Positions 10,752 through 21,659 of a stretch of 64,000 bases of DNA are shown in pieces. The stretch comes from Candidatus Rifleibacteriota bacterium. Its GTDB lineage: Bacteria > Muiribacteriota > Ozemobacteria > Ozemobacterales > Ozemobacteraceae. The notes below the pieces were generated by a model. It had not been told where the DNA came from. It worked only from the letters and a program-made list of their open reading frames with translations, and did not search any database. A program made the translations under genes and the position numbers. The stretch is taken from contig JANJUX010000043.1 of assembly GCA_024710355.1 (NCBI GenBank), forward strand, positions 1 to 64,000, written 5' to 3'. Numbering within the stretch: position 1 is the stretch's first letter; the number at the start of each line of letters is the position of its first letter.

Positions 10752-11528
10752 ATGCTTATACTGAAAACCAGAGACTTACTCAGAACTGCATTTTCTCTCA
10801 TGATAGCAACTGCCGTCATGCTGCTTGGCTGTGGTGGTGGCGGTGGTGGCAGCGGCCGACAGATTCTTCCGGGCGAAAACCCTACCGGCCCGGTAATCAT
10901 CACAGGAACCGGGACCGGGACCGGGACCGGCACTGGTACTGGAACTGGAACCGGAACTGGAACTGGTACCAGCATATCGGTTGAACAAAAGGTCAAAAAT
11001 GCCTGGACCATAATGGATTCTGCCAACTGGGGCGGAGCCATCTCTAATTTCAGCGATATTCTCGGAGATTCCAGAGCGACCCAGGCCGAAAGACAGCAGG
11101 CATTCAACGGCCGAGGCTGGGCAAAAGCGAAGTATTACAAAACCATCGAAGGCCTGGAAGATTTCAAAAGTTCTGTTCAGATCGGCAATCAGAGTGCCGG
11201 CAGCTATCGTGAGTCACTGCTTGGATATGCTCTGGCATTGATTCAGGCCGGTGGTGACAGCAACATAAGAACTGCAACCACAATACTTTCCGACGATCTT
11301 GGACTTAAAGATCCTCTTTACAAGCTGACACTTGAACACACAATCATCGGTGTCAGCTCGCCTGAAGCGCATGCAATGTTCGCTTATGCGCTCTTCTGGC
11401 GAAATGACGCGGGCGATAACGCCGCAGCAAAAACCCAGATTCTACAGGCAAAATCAGAAGACAGCTCGACGACAGGCACAGTAAATCAGGTCTACATAAC
11501 ACTTAAAGCTGGTGGACTCGATATTTAG
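10752..11528 (+). CDS. TPR-like lipoprotein with Thr-Gly repeat linker
   Basis: 258 residues. The N-terminus is a lipoprotein signal: a basic start, a hydrophobic stretch and a lipobox ending L-L-G-C at about residue 27, followed by a run of glycines. Residues 51-73 are a Thr-Gly dipeptide repeat (11 TG pairs). The rest is helical, with TPR-like features (Y/F-G-W-A, E-A-H-A-M-x-A). It starts 4 bases after the giant gene, with GAGG 9 bases before the ATG inside that gene's end, so the two are surely co-transcribed. The downstream paralogue at 21752-22435 has the same layout and a matching C-terminal half. Inferred role: lipid-anchored periplasmic or surface partner of the giant protein. The specific function is unknown. 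Confidence 0.85.
   Translation: MLILKTRDLLRTAFSLMIATAVMLLGCGGGGGGSGRQILPGENPTGPVIITGTGTGTGTGTGTGTGTGTGTGTSISVEQKVKNAWTIMDSANWGGAISNFSDILGDSRATQAERQQAFNGRGWAKAKYYKTIEGLEDFKSSVQIGNQSAGSYRESLLGYALALIQAGGDSNIRTATTILSDDLGLKDPLYKLTLEHTIIGVSSPEAHAMFAYALFWRNDAGDNAAAKTQILQAKSEDSSTTGTVNQVYITLKAGGLDI
10902..10970 (+). repeat. Hexanucleotide-like tandem repeat encoding (Thr-Gly)11
   Basis: Eleven consecutive six-base units of the form ACN-GGN, the first several nearly identical (ACCGGG), encode the Thr-Gly linker of the lipoprotein. Because the unit is six bases, slippage would change linker length without shifting the frame. Confidence 0.9.
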
Positions 11529-11560
11529 AACACATTGAATGGGAGTTCAGGTTCTAAAAA

Positions 11561-11600
11561 CCGGGGGCGATTTAAAATCGCCCCCGGTAACTTTTAGGCA
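11561..11600 (+). terminator. Perfect 13-bp hairpin after the first lipoprotein gene
   Basis: CCGGGGGCGATTT and its exact reverse complement are separated by one base (11561-11587). They are followed by TAACTTTT on the plus strand and preceded by five A residues, so the element could also act on the minus strand. It separates the first giant/lipoprotein cassette from the second. The U tract is imperfect, hence moderate confidence. Confidence 0.65.
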
Positions 11601-11715
11601 AAAAGCGTGCCAAATTTTCTAAAAAGCGTTTTTTTTATCAGAAATTCTGTTGTCTCTGCCGATGACTTTACTTGAATAGTCGAAAACTATCAGTTCCACC
11701 CGGAGGAACCATTAA

Positions 11716-14700
11716 ATGGCAAACAAGAAGGCAAACAGAAAACTCAGCAGAATTCTCATCAGCAGTGTATTTTTCATATTTCTGCTGCTGGCGGCCTCGC
11801 CCGGCTGGGCTGATATTTCCAATGCTCAGGTCGTGATTTCTTCAGACCTGAATGGTGACGGTATTGCCGGCATTGGCGATACCCTGACCATTTCATGTCG
11901 TTCAACCACCACGAGCACAACCGGTGAATTTCCGTTTGTTTCTGCTCCGGCGATGGGTATCAGCAACCTGACACTGCCGCAACTTGCCGGCAGCCTTTAC
12001 TCAGCCATCCTCACTGTTTCTCCGGGCAGCGTCGATGGCAATGTAACCTTTACTTTTGGTGACGATTCCAACTCTGCCCCCCAGAGAATTATCACTGTCG
12101 ATAACCGCCGCCCTTCATCACAGTATGGTCCGACCGCTAACAGTGGCACCGGTAATGGCGGCGTTTTTAAACTCAATGATCCGCTACAGATCGATCTTCT
12201 TCTCAACAGCGCCGCCGACGGCGATTCGGTCTCAGCCAATCTGACCTCTCTAGGTCTCAGCGCCAACACAATTTTCCAGGCAAACGGTGCCAATGCTTTC
12301 CGGCTCAATCTTACCAGCATACCTACCGGCAAAGAAGGCACCCTGCAGACAATCGCCGTTACCGCCCTCGACAATGCCGGTAACGCAACCACCTGGAACA
12401 CCGTTTCGGTAAGTTACGATACCATCGCGCCGGTTATCAAATCGGTCATTATCACCAACACTACCGCCAACAAACCCTATATCACCGCCGGCGATGCCAT
12501 CAAGATTCAGGCAACCGTAAGTAATTTCGACAACGATACTCTCGTGGCCTCCAACACTTCCCTGTTCGGAAACAATCCCGTTACCCTGAACCGTGAAGCA
12601 GGCGGCGTAATCGGAAACGAAGCAGTATATGAAACCATCGTATACGTTACTGAAGCTGATCTGATCCAGAATTCCTTCATTTTCTTCGACGTGACCGCGA
12701 CTGACGATGCTGGCAACAGCGTCAAAAAAACCTCGAACTCGCTGCGCATCGACAGTGTCCCGCCTGAATTTCAGGGCGACCTGGTCATGAAGATTTTCAG
12801 GAACGGCAACAACATCACCAATACTAACCGCACCGCTATCATCAATGATACTCTGCAGATCAGCGGTAACGTTGCCGCCGGCATGAAAGACATCATTCTG
12901 ACCGTTGACCTCAGTGGTATCGGTGGCGTCAATAATCAGATCGTTCCCTTCTCCGATGGCTCAAGTGCGCCAAACCTTGGCACAACTACTTTCGGTCTTG
13001 ATTACCCCGTATTTCAATACACCTCTGAAAATTCAACACCCAGAGCATTTACCGTAACAGCCAAAGATATCGCCGGCAACGTCATTACCCGAGTAACCCT
13101 GCCGGTTATCTATGTTGACAACCTGCCACCGACCATCAGCGGCGGCCTGGTTCAGAACATCAGCAGACCTGGTCAGCCTGCGAGATACGGCGATCAGATC
13201 GCCATCACCGCAACCGTCGGCAATATTGACAACGGCAGCGTCTGGGTCGACCTGAGAAAAATTGGTGGCGATGCCAGCAGCACCCTCAGCATTTCAGGCA
13301 CTTCATACCGTGTAGATCATGTGGTCACTGACTCTCTGATCGGCGGAATCACCGATCAGTCATTGAATTTTGTCGTATACGCGGTAGATGATTCAGGCAA
13401 TACCGTTCAGACGGTTACCAACGGTCTGAGCATCGACAACGAACCACCCCTGTTTCTGACCGCGACCTATACGGTCAACCCGGTTCTTTCAACCAGTCAT
13501 CCGTATGTTAAGGTCGGCGACCGCCTTACTTTCAGGGCCCAGCTGGCAAGTTCAACCTCTTCAATTTATGACGGCCAGACCGTAAAAATTTACCTTAATG
13601 AACTTGGCCAGGCTAACCCGGTCGAAATGACCTATGTTGGCGGTTTTTATTCGACCAGCCTCGATGTTCCGGCCGGCAGTCTCAACTATGAACACTATTT
13701 CAGCCTGGTTGCAACTGACAATGCCGGCAATGAAAAGAGTGCCGTCGTGCAGGTCAAGATCGACAACGCCGTGCCTGAAGTTGGCCCGATGGGCGTGAAC
13801 TTCCTGACTGACCTGGCTAAAACCGGTGCCATCAACGTCGGCGACCGCCTCGAATTTATCATTCCGGTAAATGACAAAGATGATGGTTACTGCGTTCTGG
13901 ACCTCTCAATGATCGGCGGTAGCGCTACCACAATTCTGAACAACTACGACCCGACCCTGCGGCGCTACTATCATGTCCATGACTGCGCCTCGGCACCGGT
14001 TGAGAACCCGGGCTACGTTTTCAGAGCGATTGTCTATGACAAAGCCTTCAACACGATGAATTCTCTGTCCAGCACCTTTGAAGTCGACTGCCGGCTGCCG
14101 ATCATTACAAGCTTTTCGACAACCGTCCAGGAACTCAAGGGAAAAGTCGGGGTCATCAATACCGGCGACAAGATTAAATTTACCGCTCTGGTCGATCTCA
14201 GCTCTCTCGATGGTGCCGTACCGGCAGTCAACCTGTCGATGCTTGGCGGTGCTTCGAATCAGCAGCTCTACGACGATGGCGCCCATGGCGACGGTGGTGC
14301 CAACGATGGTGAATTCTCATACACCCACACTGTTCTTGAAGGCACAACCAACGGCGAAAACGTCACCTTTGTCCTGACCGTCACTGACAATGCCGGCAAC
14401 CGCTCGACCATGTCGGCACCGACCTCATATCTGGTTGACAACCAATCTCTCGTCATCACCTCGGTTACCAACATTCAAAAGCAGGATACCAACGGTAACA
14501 CCATCGTCGACCTCGACGGCCAGTATACAACCACTGCCACCTTCGCCACCGACACTGTTACACTGAAGGTCCTCATCACCGGTGCCAACAATGGAGCTCC
14601 CGCTTCGGTAACCGTCGACCTGACAAAATTCGGTTACAGCGAAGTCGCCAGCACCGTTCCCTGCATCATTACTCCGACCGGTTTCGAAGCTGAAGTGGTA

Positions 14701-17700
14701 ATCGAGCCCAGACGCGGCAACACTAACAATGAAGAAGTGAAACTGGTGGTGAAGGTCTCCGATGAAAATGGCAATGAAACGGTCGGCCAGGCCATCAACG
14801 CCGTTAAAGTCGACAACCAGCCGCCGACCATCGAAGTTTACCCAATTACTTTCGTGCTTGATAACGGCAGACTGGGCGAAGCCAACCTTGGCGATGTCAT
14901 TCAGATCAAGGTCAAAATGACAAAACACGATGGCATTCTGCCAATGATCGACTTTGTCAATCTCTATACCGATAATGGCCTGACACCGCCGAGTCCGACC
15001 CTTTTTCCGCCCAACATGACCGGCGGCAACGAATACACCTACAACTGGACAATCCCGGAAGGTCTTGGCACTCTGAGTTCGCTGGTAATAATTGCCCTCG
15101 ATTCGTCAGGGAACATGGCCTACTCGAGCACTCTGCCGATCCGCTTCCTGTCAAAGACCCCGACTTTTGCAGGTTATCCGCAGACCAGAGCAGACCTGCT
15201 TGCCGATGCAAACCAGAACAACATCATCAACCCGGGTGACAGCGTCAAAATCACCTGTGTTCTCGATTCAATCTACAACATCAACAATGTTCCTCCGGCT
15301 GAAGTGCTGGTTGATATCAGAAGCCTTACCAACAGCAGCAGTGACGATTCACAGGCCAAATACTACGATGGCGACGCCAAAACCTGGTGGGTGCCGCTGA
15401 CTTTTGTCAACAATGTCGGCTCTCCCTATGTCTACAGCGGCACATTTGTGGCCTCAGCAAGTCTATCCGGGGTCGACAACCCGGCCGTTTCGTTCAGTGC
15501 CAAGGTTCTGCACCCCGACACTCCAGCCATTACCATGGCCACAACCATTGTAACCAGCAATCCAGAACAGCCGGTCGGCATCGACACACAGGTTCCGGCA
15601 ATTAAACTGGGAACTGTCCCCAAACTCTTTATCGCTGAAGAAAATGGCGATAACACGGCCTCCTATTCAGCCAACATCAATGATATTATCAGGGTCCAGG
15701 CCGAGATCGACCGCCTCACTGATCCTGGTTCTGTAAGCGTCGTCATCTATCAGACTTCTGGTGGTGAAGATGTATTCAAGGCTCCCATGTATCAGTTGAT
15801 CGGCAGCAACATCTGGGAAGCCACTTTCATGCTGGCTACCGGCACCAGAAATACCGGCGAACCCCTTGCAGAAGGGGAATGGCGCAAAATCAACGGCGCC
15901 GCGGTTACCATGCGCGTTTTCATGTCCGACGATGCCGACAACCTCGCATCTTCTTCTCTTATCACGCCAAGCCCGAGCATCAGCCTTGACAACCACCCGC
16001 CGCAGATCGACAAAGGCACCACCTTTCAGAGGGTATTTGCCATAAACAACTGGGCAGAACCATGGGTAGCAAACGTCGGCAACGGCACCGCCTCAGACTC
16101 AATAGGCGTAATCGTTCAGCTCACAGAAACTGATGTGAATAACAAAGCATATATCGACCTTTCTCCCGTCGGAGCGACCTCGACCTATATGCTGCAGGCA
16201 GACGGGCAGTATTACAAAACCGTCTCCGGCGTCTATCCGACTCAGCAGTCAGCGCACTTTCCGCTGCAGGACGGCAGCATAGATCTCGCCACGCCGACAT
16301 TCAGAATCTACGTGGTCGACAAAGCCGGTAACCGTGATTATGTCGAAGATATTTACAACCAGCTCGCAGTCGACAGTCGCAGACCAGAAGTAACTTATGC
16401 CTCTTATGACGGTCGCGTTCTGAGTATCTGGTTCTCTGAACAGATCAATCCGGCAACCTTTGACATCAGTTACGTCAGACTGGGCTACAAAGCCGACCAT
16501 ACCGACGTTCAGCTGTCGCTGAATGCCGCGGTTCAACTCGACCCGGCCAATGACCTTCTGTTTACAGATGTAGACAGCAACATGATGTCAATTCAGCTGG
16601 CCTCGCAGACCAAGAGTGTCATAGCCGACTGGGGCAAACGCACACTCTATCTGTCAGTAGCCACCAACAACAATCAGAACCCGACCGACAACATTACTCC
16701 GATCGCCAAAGACGCCGCCGGCAACTGGCTCAGACCGGTTTCTCGCAACATCACTCTGACCACAGTCGATGTACCCACCGATTACACTGTCAGACCGAAG
16801 CTGACTGGCGGGCGTTATGTTGCCAACCTTACCGACGCTGAAAGACGTTCTCTGTATATTGAATTCGACAAAGATGTCGACCCGACAACCCTTACCGCAG
16901 TTTCACTCAGACAGCTGGCAATCTGGTATAACAAGGGCTCTAACAACGAAACCTGGGCCAATGCCTATCGTTTTAACACCCAGGCCGTCGACACCTTCAA
17001 CCCGAATGACGTTCAGAACACGAGCAGGGTTCTCAGAATCGAGCTTTCAGAAGAAGCCCAGGACTGGATTGCTCTTAAATATGGCCGCCTCGGCAGCCAG
17101 TTTCATCTGCAGGTCAACGGCACCGACCTTGAACCGCCGCCCTACCCGACCACCAGCCCGACTCTTATCAGAGACTTCGAAGGCAACAGTGTCATGCCGA
17201 TTCTGCCGGTCAACGCCGTGACCGCAAATCTGACCCCGCTGAACACGCCTTTCCAGATCAGCTCGAACATCATGCTCGACCTCTCCGGTGCCACACCAAT
17301 ACTGACGATCAACATGCAAAACAACCGCAAAGCAAGGCTTTTCGATGATCCATACAGCGAAAGCACTCTTGCTCTCAGCAGAACCATGCCGGTTGATCTG
17401 TCAAGAGTCTACATCTATGAAAAGAGCGACACCAACACCGGCCGCTCGATTTCTCTGGGCAGCTCAAGCAATGTTAATCCCATGGTCAAGTGGACCGGAA
17501 GCAACAGCTACACCGAGCTGAATACCCGCTACGCTTCAACGACCGTAAGAATTCCGCTGACCGCCGAAGCTCTCAAAACCATGCTCAGCTGGGGCACCAG
17601 CGAATTCTACCTTGCCTGTTCGACCAACGCCTTCAAAGACATGTGGGGCAACAACAGCGAAATTTACCCCGGCACCAGCGGCACCGCCGCCAAATTAACT

Positions 17701-20700
17701 ACAATCACACCGGTAGGCTACACTCCGGCCAGAATTCACACTGTGGCGATCACTCCGGTCAAAGCCGATTCTGCTCTGTTCAAGGGGCAGCCCATCGATG
17801 GCTTCTTCTACGAAGTCGCTTTTGACACTGCCACTCTCGCTGCCGATGTCAGAGTGCCGATCGCCCGTAACATTCAGCCGACCATCGAACTCTTCAGACA
17901 GGGAACTGATGAAAAGATCGATACTGGCCGCTTTGTCAGCTGGCTCGACCACAATCAGGGCGGTGTGACCCGCACAGCAATTCAGTTTGCCAATACCGGT
18001 CTGCCGCAGGACGGCAACTTCCAGCGCGTTCCGGTCTACGTAAAAGTTTCTGGTTTCACCGATATCTTCAACGTCAATTCTCCCTTGCAATGGGGCACTG
18101 CTTCTGCAGCTTTTGACCTCAGTAAAAAGGTCGAAGGCAGCGCTTATCAGTATGGCTTTATCCAGACAGCCAGTTACCCGATGGTATTCGACAACGCCGC
18201 ACCCTTTGCCATCAATGCCTCTTCGCCGGCGACCATCGGTGTCACCGGTGCCGGCAATCTGCGGGTCAAAGTATCATTCAACGAAGCCATGGATCAGACC
18301 AATACCAGCTTTGCCAGACCTACTCTCAGACTGGTTCAGGGCGCCAATACGGTCATGAGCTTCAGCTGGAGCGGCTGGGTAGGTTCTGCCACCGCTGAAT
18401 TCATTAACTCCAACCCGTTTGATGCGAGCACAACTCAGGGCGAATGTTACTATGCCATAACCGGTGGTTATGATGAAGCCGGCAACAAAGGTGCCGATGT
18501 CACTCTGCCAACCGTAATCAACATTCACTCAAAAGGCCCGAACGTCAGGGCTTACAGAGTTCAGACACTTCAGTCTACCGTTGCCAACTTTGCCGATGAC
18601 TTTGTCTACAACCAGCCATACAGCCCCGATGTCAGCTCTGATTACAGTAACCCGACCAATCTGCCGGGTATTGCCACCATCAGCATCGAATTCGATACCC
18701 TGCCGAGAGATGCTACCGGATGGCTGAGGATCTACACCAGCGACGGCAGCCAGCTGGTCGCCAGTCTCACCGCGAAACCATCTTCTTCAGGCGCAGCCTG
18801 GGAATCAGTATGGAATGGAACCAAAGCAGACGGGCAGCTTATCGTTTCCGAAGTTCCGATTACCTACGAGCTGAGATTCTACGATCTGGCCGGTAACGAA
18901 GGCAGTCGCCGCGGCACCCTCGTTTATGACCGCCGGGCTCCCAGAGTCTCTGAATGGCAGTTCACCAACCTCAAAGTTCTCAACAACCGGGCCTACTTCA
19001 GCCCGATCGTATCGAGTGTCGCCAAAATCAATGTGATTACCGGTGATATCGGCCAGGGTATGAAAATGCGCCTGACCAAAGCCGGCGAGCGCCGAAACAC
19101 CTATGTGATGAGCAGTTACTCAAGCTCCGGCTACACCATCAACTTTGATGGCAAAAGCTCTGATTCAGTTGCCGCAAACCTCTCAGGCCATTACGAAGTC
19201 AGCCTGGTCGACCTTGCCGGTAATCTGGGGGTTCCTCTCACCACCGCCAGCAAAGCAACTGCGACCCTGGTGATTGACCGCGACGTGCCGGTTCTCGAAA
19301 GAATCACCATGATCAAGGTCAACAAGGGCACTAACGTCTCGCCTGACAATGTCTCGGTTACCAGATTCAATTCACGTAAAAATGACCTGCGCATCGAAGT
19401 TGTCGAAGGTACTTACCTCACTGAACCGCTGGCATCAGGCACAGCCCTCGTGAAAATCATGTCAGGTTCAACCCTCATTCGTGAGCTGGTTACACAGCAG
19501 GTCGATGTTCTCTCACCTCTGTTCGCCATCTGGGATGGCAATGACGACAAAGGCCAGGCAGTCAACGACGGCACCTACGTGGTCAAAGTCACCGATCTGG
19601 CCGGCAACGTCGCAGCCCTCACTACCGAGGTAACAGTTGTAAAATCGGTATTCAAGCTTGAAAGCGTCGCTCAGATCGGGCTTAACGGCATTCGTATGAC
19701 CTTCAGCCACGACGTTCTTGCAAGCACCGCCGAGGGAAATGTCTACGCAATCTCGCCGGTTTCGCCGGCCGGACTGGCAATATCCGGCGCCAAAGTCAGC
19801 GCGACCAATCCGAGAGTCGTCACTGCCTCTCTGACTCCGGTCCTCGGCAGTGCCCAGAACGGAACGCTCTATACCGTAACCGTGACGCCTCTTGCCGTGT
19901 TCAGCGTTGACGGTGACGACATAACCGCCGGCAACAACCAGCAAAGCTTCACAGCCGACACCCGCGGGCCGGTTATCAGCGCTATTACCTACGATGGCAT
20001 TACCGCTCAGAATAAATTCAACGTGGTATTCGATGAACAGCTCGAAACCAGCAGCGCCATCAATCCGCAGAACTATGTTCTGACAGTTGGCACTACTACG
20101 ATCCAGATTGACAATGCCAGCATCAGAGCCGACCTCAAGTCGGTTGTTCTGACAGCAGCCAAAGATATCAGCGAGGGAAATACCTACAGCCTGACGGTAA
20201 CCAACGTCAAAGATCTGATCGGTAACAGCAGCAACAATTCGATTTCGTTCGAAGGCCGTGACGTAACGCCTCCGGCGCTCACAATCACTGCATTCAGCAA
20301 CCCGGCCAATGAATTCGATGTAGTTGTGGTTGTAAGAGCCAACGAGGATATTTCGGGGCAGCCCTCTGCGACAATAACCCAGAGTGGCGGCACTTCTGTC
20401 GCACTGCTTCTCAATTCCGGCTCTGATCTGCGCATGTTCATCGGTGGCGCTCACCTTGACCGCAACTACCCCGGGGTAGCGACAATCAAGGTCACTGCCA
20501 AAGACATTTCGCAGAACACTGGAACAGCCAACCTCAGCTTTACCACTGCCTTCGTGAACGCTTCGATGCGGGCTGCTGTAAAATCAGGTGACGGCAACGT
20601 CGAAGCGGTTTTCGAACCAGGAACTCTCAACAAGGATACTCTGGTATTGATCATACCTGAAAAACTCAGCAAAACCGCCAATGCCTCGCTTAGAGGCAGC

Positions 20701-21639
20701 CAGATAATGCCGAGCGCTCTTGCAGGCATGACTCAGAACCAGCTCAATTCAATCAAATCCAGCATGGTTGCTTCTGACAGGGCAGCCGAAGAACTTGAAC
20801 CGGTTGGCCAGGCCTACAGTCTGGTAATCCCTTCAGGGCGTCTGCAGGGTTCGGTTGCAATGAGCATGAAGGCTGAACCTCAGGCACTCAACGGCGCTGC
20901 CCTCTACCACAATGACGGCTCAGGCTGGAAAAGAGTTGAACATTCGGCTGAAAATGGTAATCTGCACTTCTCAGCCGCCGCTGCCGGCACCTTTGCCCTG
21001 ATGCGTGACATCAGAGCACCCCGTGCCAGCATGCTCAGCGATGTTATCTCGGCACCGGTGCGCGAAAGCCGGCCGGTATTCACCTGGTCGATCGAAGAAT
21101 TTGCCTCGGGCATTGCACCAGAAACAGCCATGGCAGTTCTTAACGGCAGAAAATACCCGGTCATGCTCGATGAAACCGCCACCATTGCCCGCTTCGCAAT
21201 GATTGACGATCTGATATCGGGCGAACACAGCATCAGTCTGCAGATCGCAGACAAAGCCGGCAACCTGAATGTTCTTCCGGCCCTGAGATTTGTGGCGCAA
21301 CCGCCGCTCAAGATTCACGAAGTCGTGCAGTTCCCGAACCCGGCCCGCAACCGTGTAAGTCTGAGAATCAGCACTAACCGTAACGAGGTTGACGCTGAAG
21401 AAATCAGGGTAAAAATCTACGACACCGCCGGACATCTGGTGGCCGCCACCAACGATCTGACCATGCGCCAGAGCAACAATGGCGCCGGCAAAGTCGTTCA
21501 GGATGTCGTCTGGGATCTTAGAAACAAAGATGGCAGGGCAGTGGCCAACGGCGTCTACTTTGCCAGAATCGAAGTCAGAGATCCCGATAACTACGAGAAA
21601 AAGACCCGTTACACACACAAGATCGCGGTGCTGAGATGA
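11716..21639 (+). CDS. Giant secreted Ig-like repeat protein, second copy
   Basis: 3307 residues, complete. GGAGG lies 9-13 bases before the ATG. Residues 1-32 form a Sec signal peptide with likely cleavage after G-W-A. About the first 1550 residues are a string of roughly 120-residue Ig-like repeats (D-N-x-P-P-x at starts, V-x-V-D-L/S-x-I-G-G mid-repeat, D-x-A-G-N near ends). Distinct beta domains follow at about 1560-2150, then one copy of the three-domain supermodule found four times in the upstream paralogue (about 2160-2540), SbsA-like Ig units (about 2640-2860), and a FlgD/T9SS-like C-terminal domain from about 3200 (FPNPARN, then K-I-Y-D-T-A-G-H). No catalytic motif is seen. Inferred role: very large extracellular adhesin or surface-layer fibre. 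The lipoprotein gene starts 112 bases downstream. Confidence 0.88.
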   Translation: MANKKANRKLSRILISSVFFIFLLLAASPGWADISNAQVVISSDLNGDGIAGIGDTLTISCRSTTTSTTGEFPFVSAPAMGISNLTLPQLAGSLYSAILTVSPGSVDGNVTFTFGDDSNSAPQRIITVDNRRPSSQYGPTANSGTGNGGVFKLNDPLQIDLLLNSAADGDSVSANLTSLGLSANTIFQANGANAFRLNLTSIPTGKEGTLQTIAVTALDNAGNATTWNTVSVSYDTIAPVIKSVIITNTTANKPYITAGDAIKIQATVSNFDNDTLVASNTSLFGNNPVTLNREAGGVIGNEAVYETIVYVTEADLIQNSFIFFDVTATDDAGNSVKKTSNSLRIDSVPPEFQGDLVMKIFRNGNNITNTNRTAIINDTLQISGNVAAGMKDIILTVDLSGIGGVNNQIVPFSDGSSAPNLGTTTFGLDYPVFQYTSENSTPRAFTVTAKDIAGNVITRVTLPVIYVDNLPPTISGGLVQNISRPGQPARYGDQIAITATVGNIDNGSVWVDLRKIGGDASSTLSISGTSYRVDHVVTDSLIGGITDQSLNFVVYAVDDSGNTVQTVTNGLSIDNEPPLFLTATYTVNPVLSTSHPYVKVGDRLTFRAQLASSTSSIYDGQTVKIYLNELGQANPVEMTYVGGFYSTSLDVPAGSLNYEHYFSLVATDNAGNEKSAVVQVKIDNAVPEVGPMGVNFLTDLAKTGAINVGDRLEFIIPVNDKDDGYCVLDLSMIGGSATTILNNYDPTLRRYYHVHDCASAPVENPGYVFRAIVYDKAFNTMNSLSSTFEVDCRLPIITSFSTTVQELKGKVGVINTGDKIKFTALVDLSSLDGAVPAVNLSMLGGASNQQLYDDGAHGDGGANDGEFSYTHTVLEGTTNGENVTFVLTVTDNAGNRSTMSAPTSYLVDNQSLVITSVTNIQKQDTNGNTIVDLDGQYTTTATFATDTVTLKVLITGANNGAPASVTVDLTKFGYSEVASTVPCIITPTGFEAEVVIEPRRGNTNNEEVKLVVKVSDENGNETVGQAINAVKVDNQPPTIEVYPITFVLDNGRLGEANLGDVIQIKVKMTKHDGILPMIDFVNLYTDNGLTPPSPTLFPPNMTGGNEYTYNWTIPEGLGTLSSLVIIALDSSGNMAYSSTLPIRFLSKTPTFAGYPQTRADLLADANQNNIINPGDSVKITCVLDSIYNINNVPPAEVLVDIRSLTNSSSDDSQAKYYDGDAKTWWVPLTFVNNVGSPYVYSGTFVASASLSGVDNPAVSFSAKVLHPDTPAITMATTIVTSNPEQPVGIDTQVPAIKLGTVPKLFIAEENGDNTASYSANINDIIRVQAEIDRLTDPGSVSVVIYQTSGGEDVFKAPMYQLIGSNIWEATFMLATGTRNTGEPLAEGEWRKINGAAVTMRVFMSDDADNLASSSLITPSPSISLDNHPPQIDKGTTFQRVFAINNWAEPWVANVGNGTASDSIGVIVQLTETDVNNKAYIDLSPVGATSTYMLQADGQYYKTVSGVYPTQQSAHFPLQDGSIDLATPTFRIYVVDKAGNRDYVEDIYNQLAVDSRRPEVTYASYDGRVLSIWFSEQINPATFDISYVRLGYKADHTDVQLSLNAAVQLDPANDLLFTDVDSNMMSIQLASQTKSVIADWGKRTLYLSVATNNNQNPTDNITPIAKDAAGNWLRPVSRNITLTTVDVPTDYTVRPKLTGGRYVANLTDAERRSLYIEFDKDVDPTTLTAVSLRQLAIWYNKGSNNETWANAYRFNTQAVDTFNPNDVQNTSRVLRIELSEEAQDWIALKYGRLGSQFHLQVNGTDLEPPPYPTTSPTLIRDFEGNSVMPILPVNAVTANLTPLNTPFQISSNIMLDLSGATPILTINMQNNRKARLFDDPYSESTLALSRTMPVDLSRVYIYEKSDTNTGRSISLGSSSNVNPMVKWTGSNSYTELNTRYASTTVRIPLTAEALKTMLSWGTSEFYLACSTNAFKDMWGNNSEIYPGTSGTAAKLTTITPVGYTPARIHTVAITPVKADSALFKGQPIDGFFYEVAFDTATLAADVRVPIARNIQPTIELFRQGTDEKIDTGRFVSWLDHNQGGVTRTAIQFANTGLPQDGNFQRVPVYVKVSGFTDIFNVNSPLQWGTASAAFDLSKKVEGSAYQYGFIQTASYPMVFDNAAPFAINASSPATIGVTGAGNLRVKVSFNEAMDQTNTSFARPTLRLVQGANTVMSFSWSGWVGSATAEFINSNPFDASTTQGECYYAITGGYDEAGNKGADVTLPTVINIHSKGPNVRAYRVQTLQSTVANFADDFVYNQPYSPDVSSDYSNPTNLPGIATISIEFDTLPRDATGWLRIYTSDGSQLVASLTAKPSSSGAAWESVWNGTKADGQLIVSEVPITYELRFYDLAGNEGSRRGTLVYDRRAPRVSEWQFTNLKVLNNRAYFSPIVSSVAKINVITGDIGQGMKMRLTKAGERRNTYVMSSYSSSGYTINFDGKSSDSVAANLSGHYEVSLVDLAGNLGVPLTTASKATATLVIDRDVPVLERITMIKVNKGTNVSPDNVSVTRFNSRKNDLRIEVVEGTYLTEPLASGTALVKIMSGSTLIRELVTQQVDVLSPLFAIWDGNDDKGQAVNDGTYVVKVTDLAGNVAALTTEVTVVKSVFKLESVAQIGLNGIRMTFSHDVLASTAEGNVYAISPVSPAGLAISGAKVSATNPRVVTASLTPVLGSAQNGTLYTVTVTPLAVFSVDGDDITAGNNQQSFTADTRGPVISAITYDGITAQNKFNVVFDEQLETSSAINPQNYVLTVGTTTIQIDNASIRADLKSVVLTAAKDISEGNTYSLTVTNVKDLIGNSSNNSISFEGRDVTPPALTITAFSNPANEFDVVVVVRANEDISGQPSATITQSGGTSVALLLNSGSDLRMFIGGAHLDRNYPGVATIKVTAKDISQNTGTANLSFTTAFVNASMRAAVKSGDGNVEAVFEPGTLNKDTLVLIIPEKLSKTANASLRGSQIMPSALAGMTQNQLNSIKSSMVASDRAAEELEPVGQAYSLVIPSGRLQGSVAMSMKAEPQALNGAALYHNDGSGWKRVEHSAENGNLHFSAAAAGTFALMRDIRAPRASMLSDVISAPVRESRPVFTWSIEEFASGIAPETAMAVLNGRKYPVMLDETATIARFAMIDDLISGEHSISLQIADKAGNLNVLPALRFVAQPPLKIHEVVQFPNPARNRVSLRISTNRNEVDAEEIRVKIYDTAGHLVAATNDLTMRQSNNGAGKVVQDVVWDLRNKDGRAVANGVYFARIEVRDPDNYEKKTRYTHKIAVLR

Positions 21640-21659
21640 GGTTTAGAACGAAAGGCGAG

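Noticed and set aside
19513..20454. A 313-codon open frame on the minus strand inside the second giant gene
   Set aside because: It lies wholly opposite a well-supported coding region and has no family motif, signal or ribosome-binding site; it follows from codon bias on the real strand. Many shorter ones in both giant genes were rejected for the same reason.
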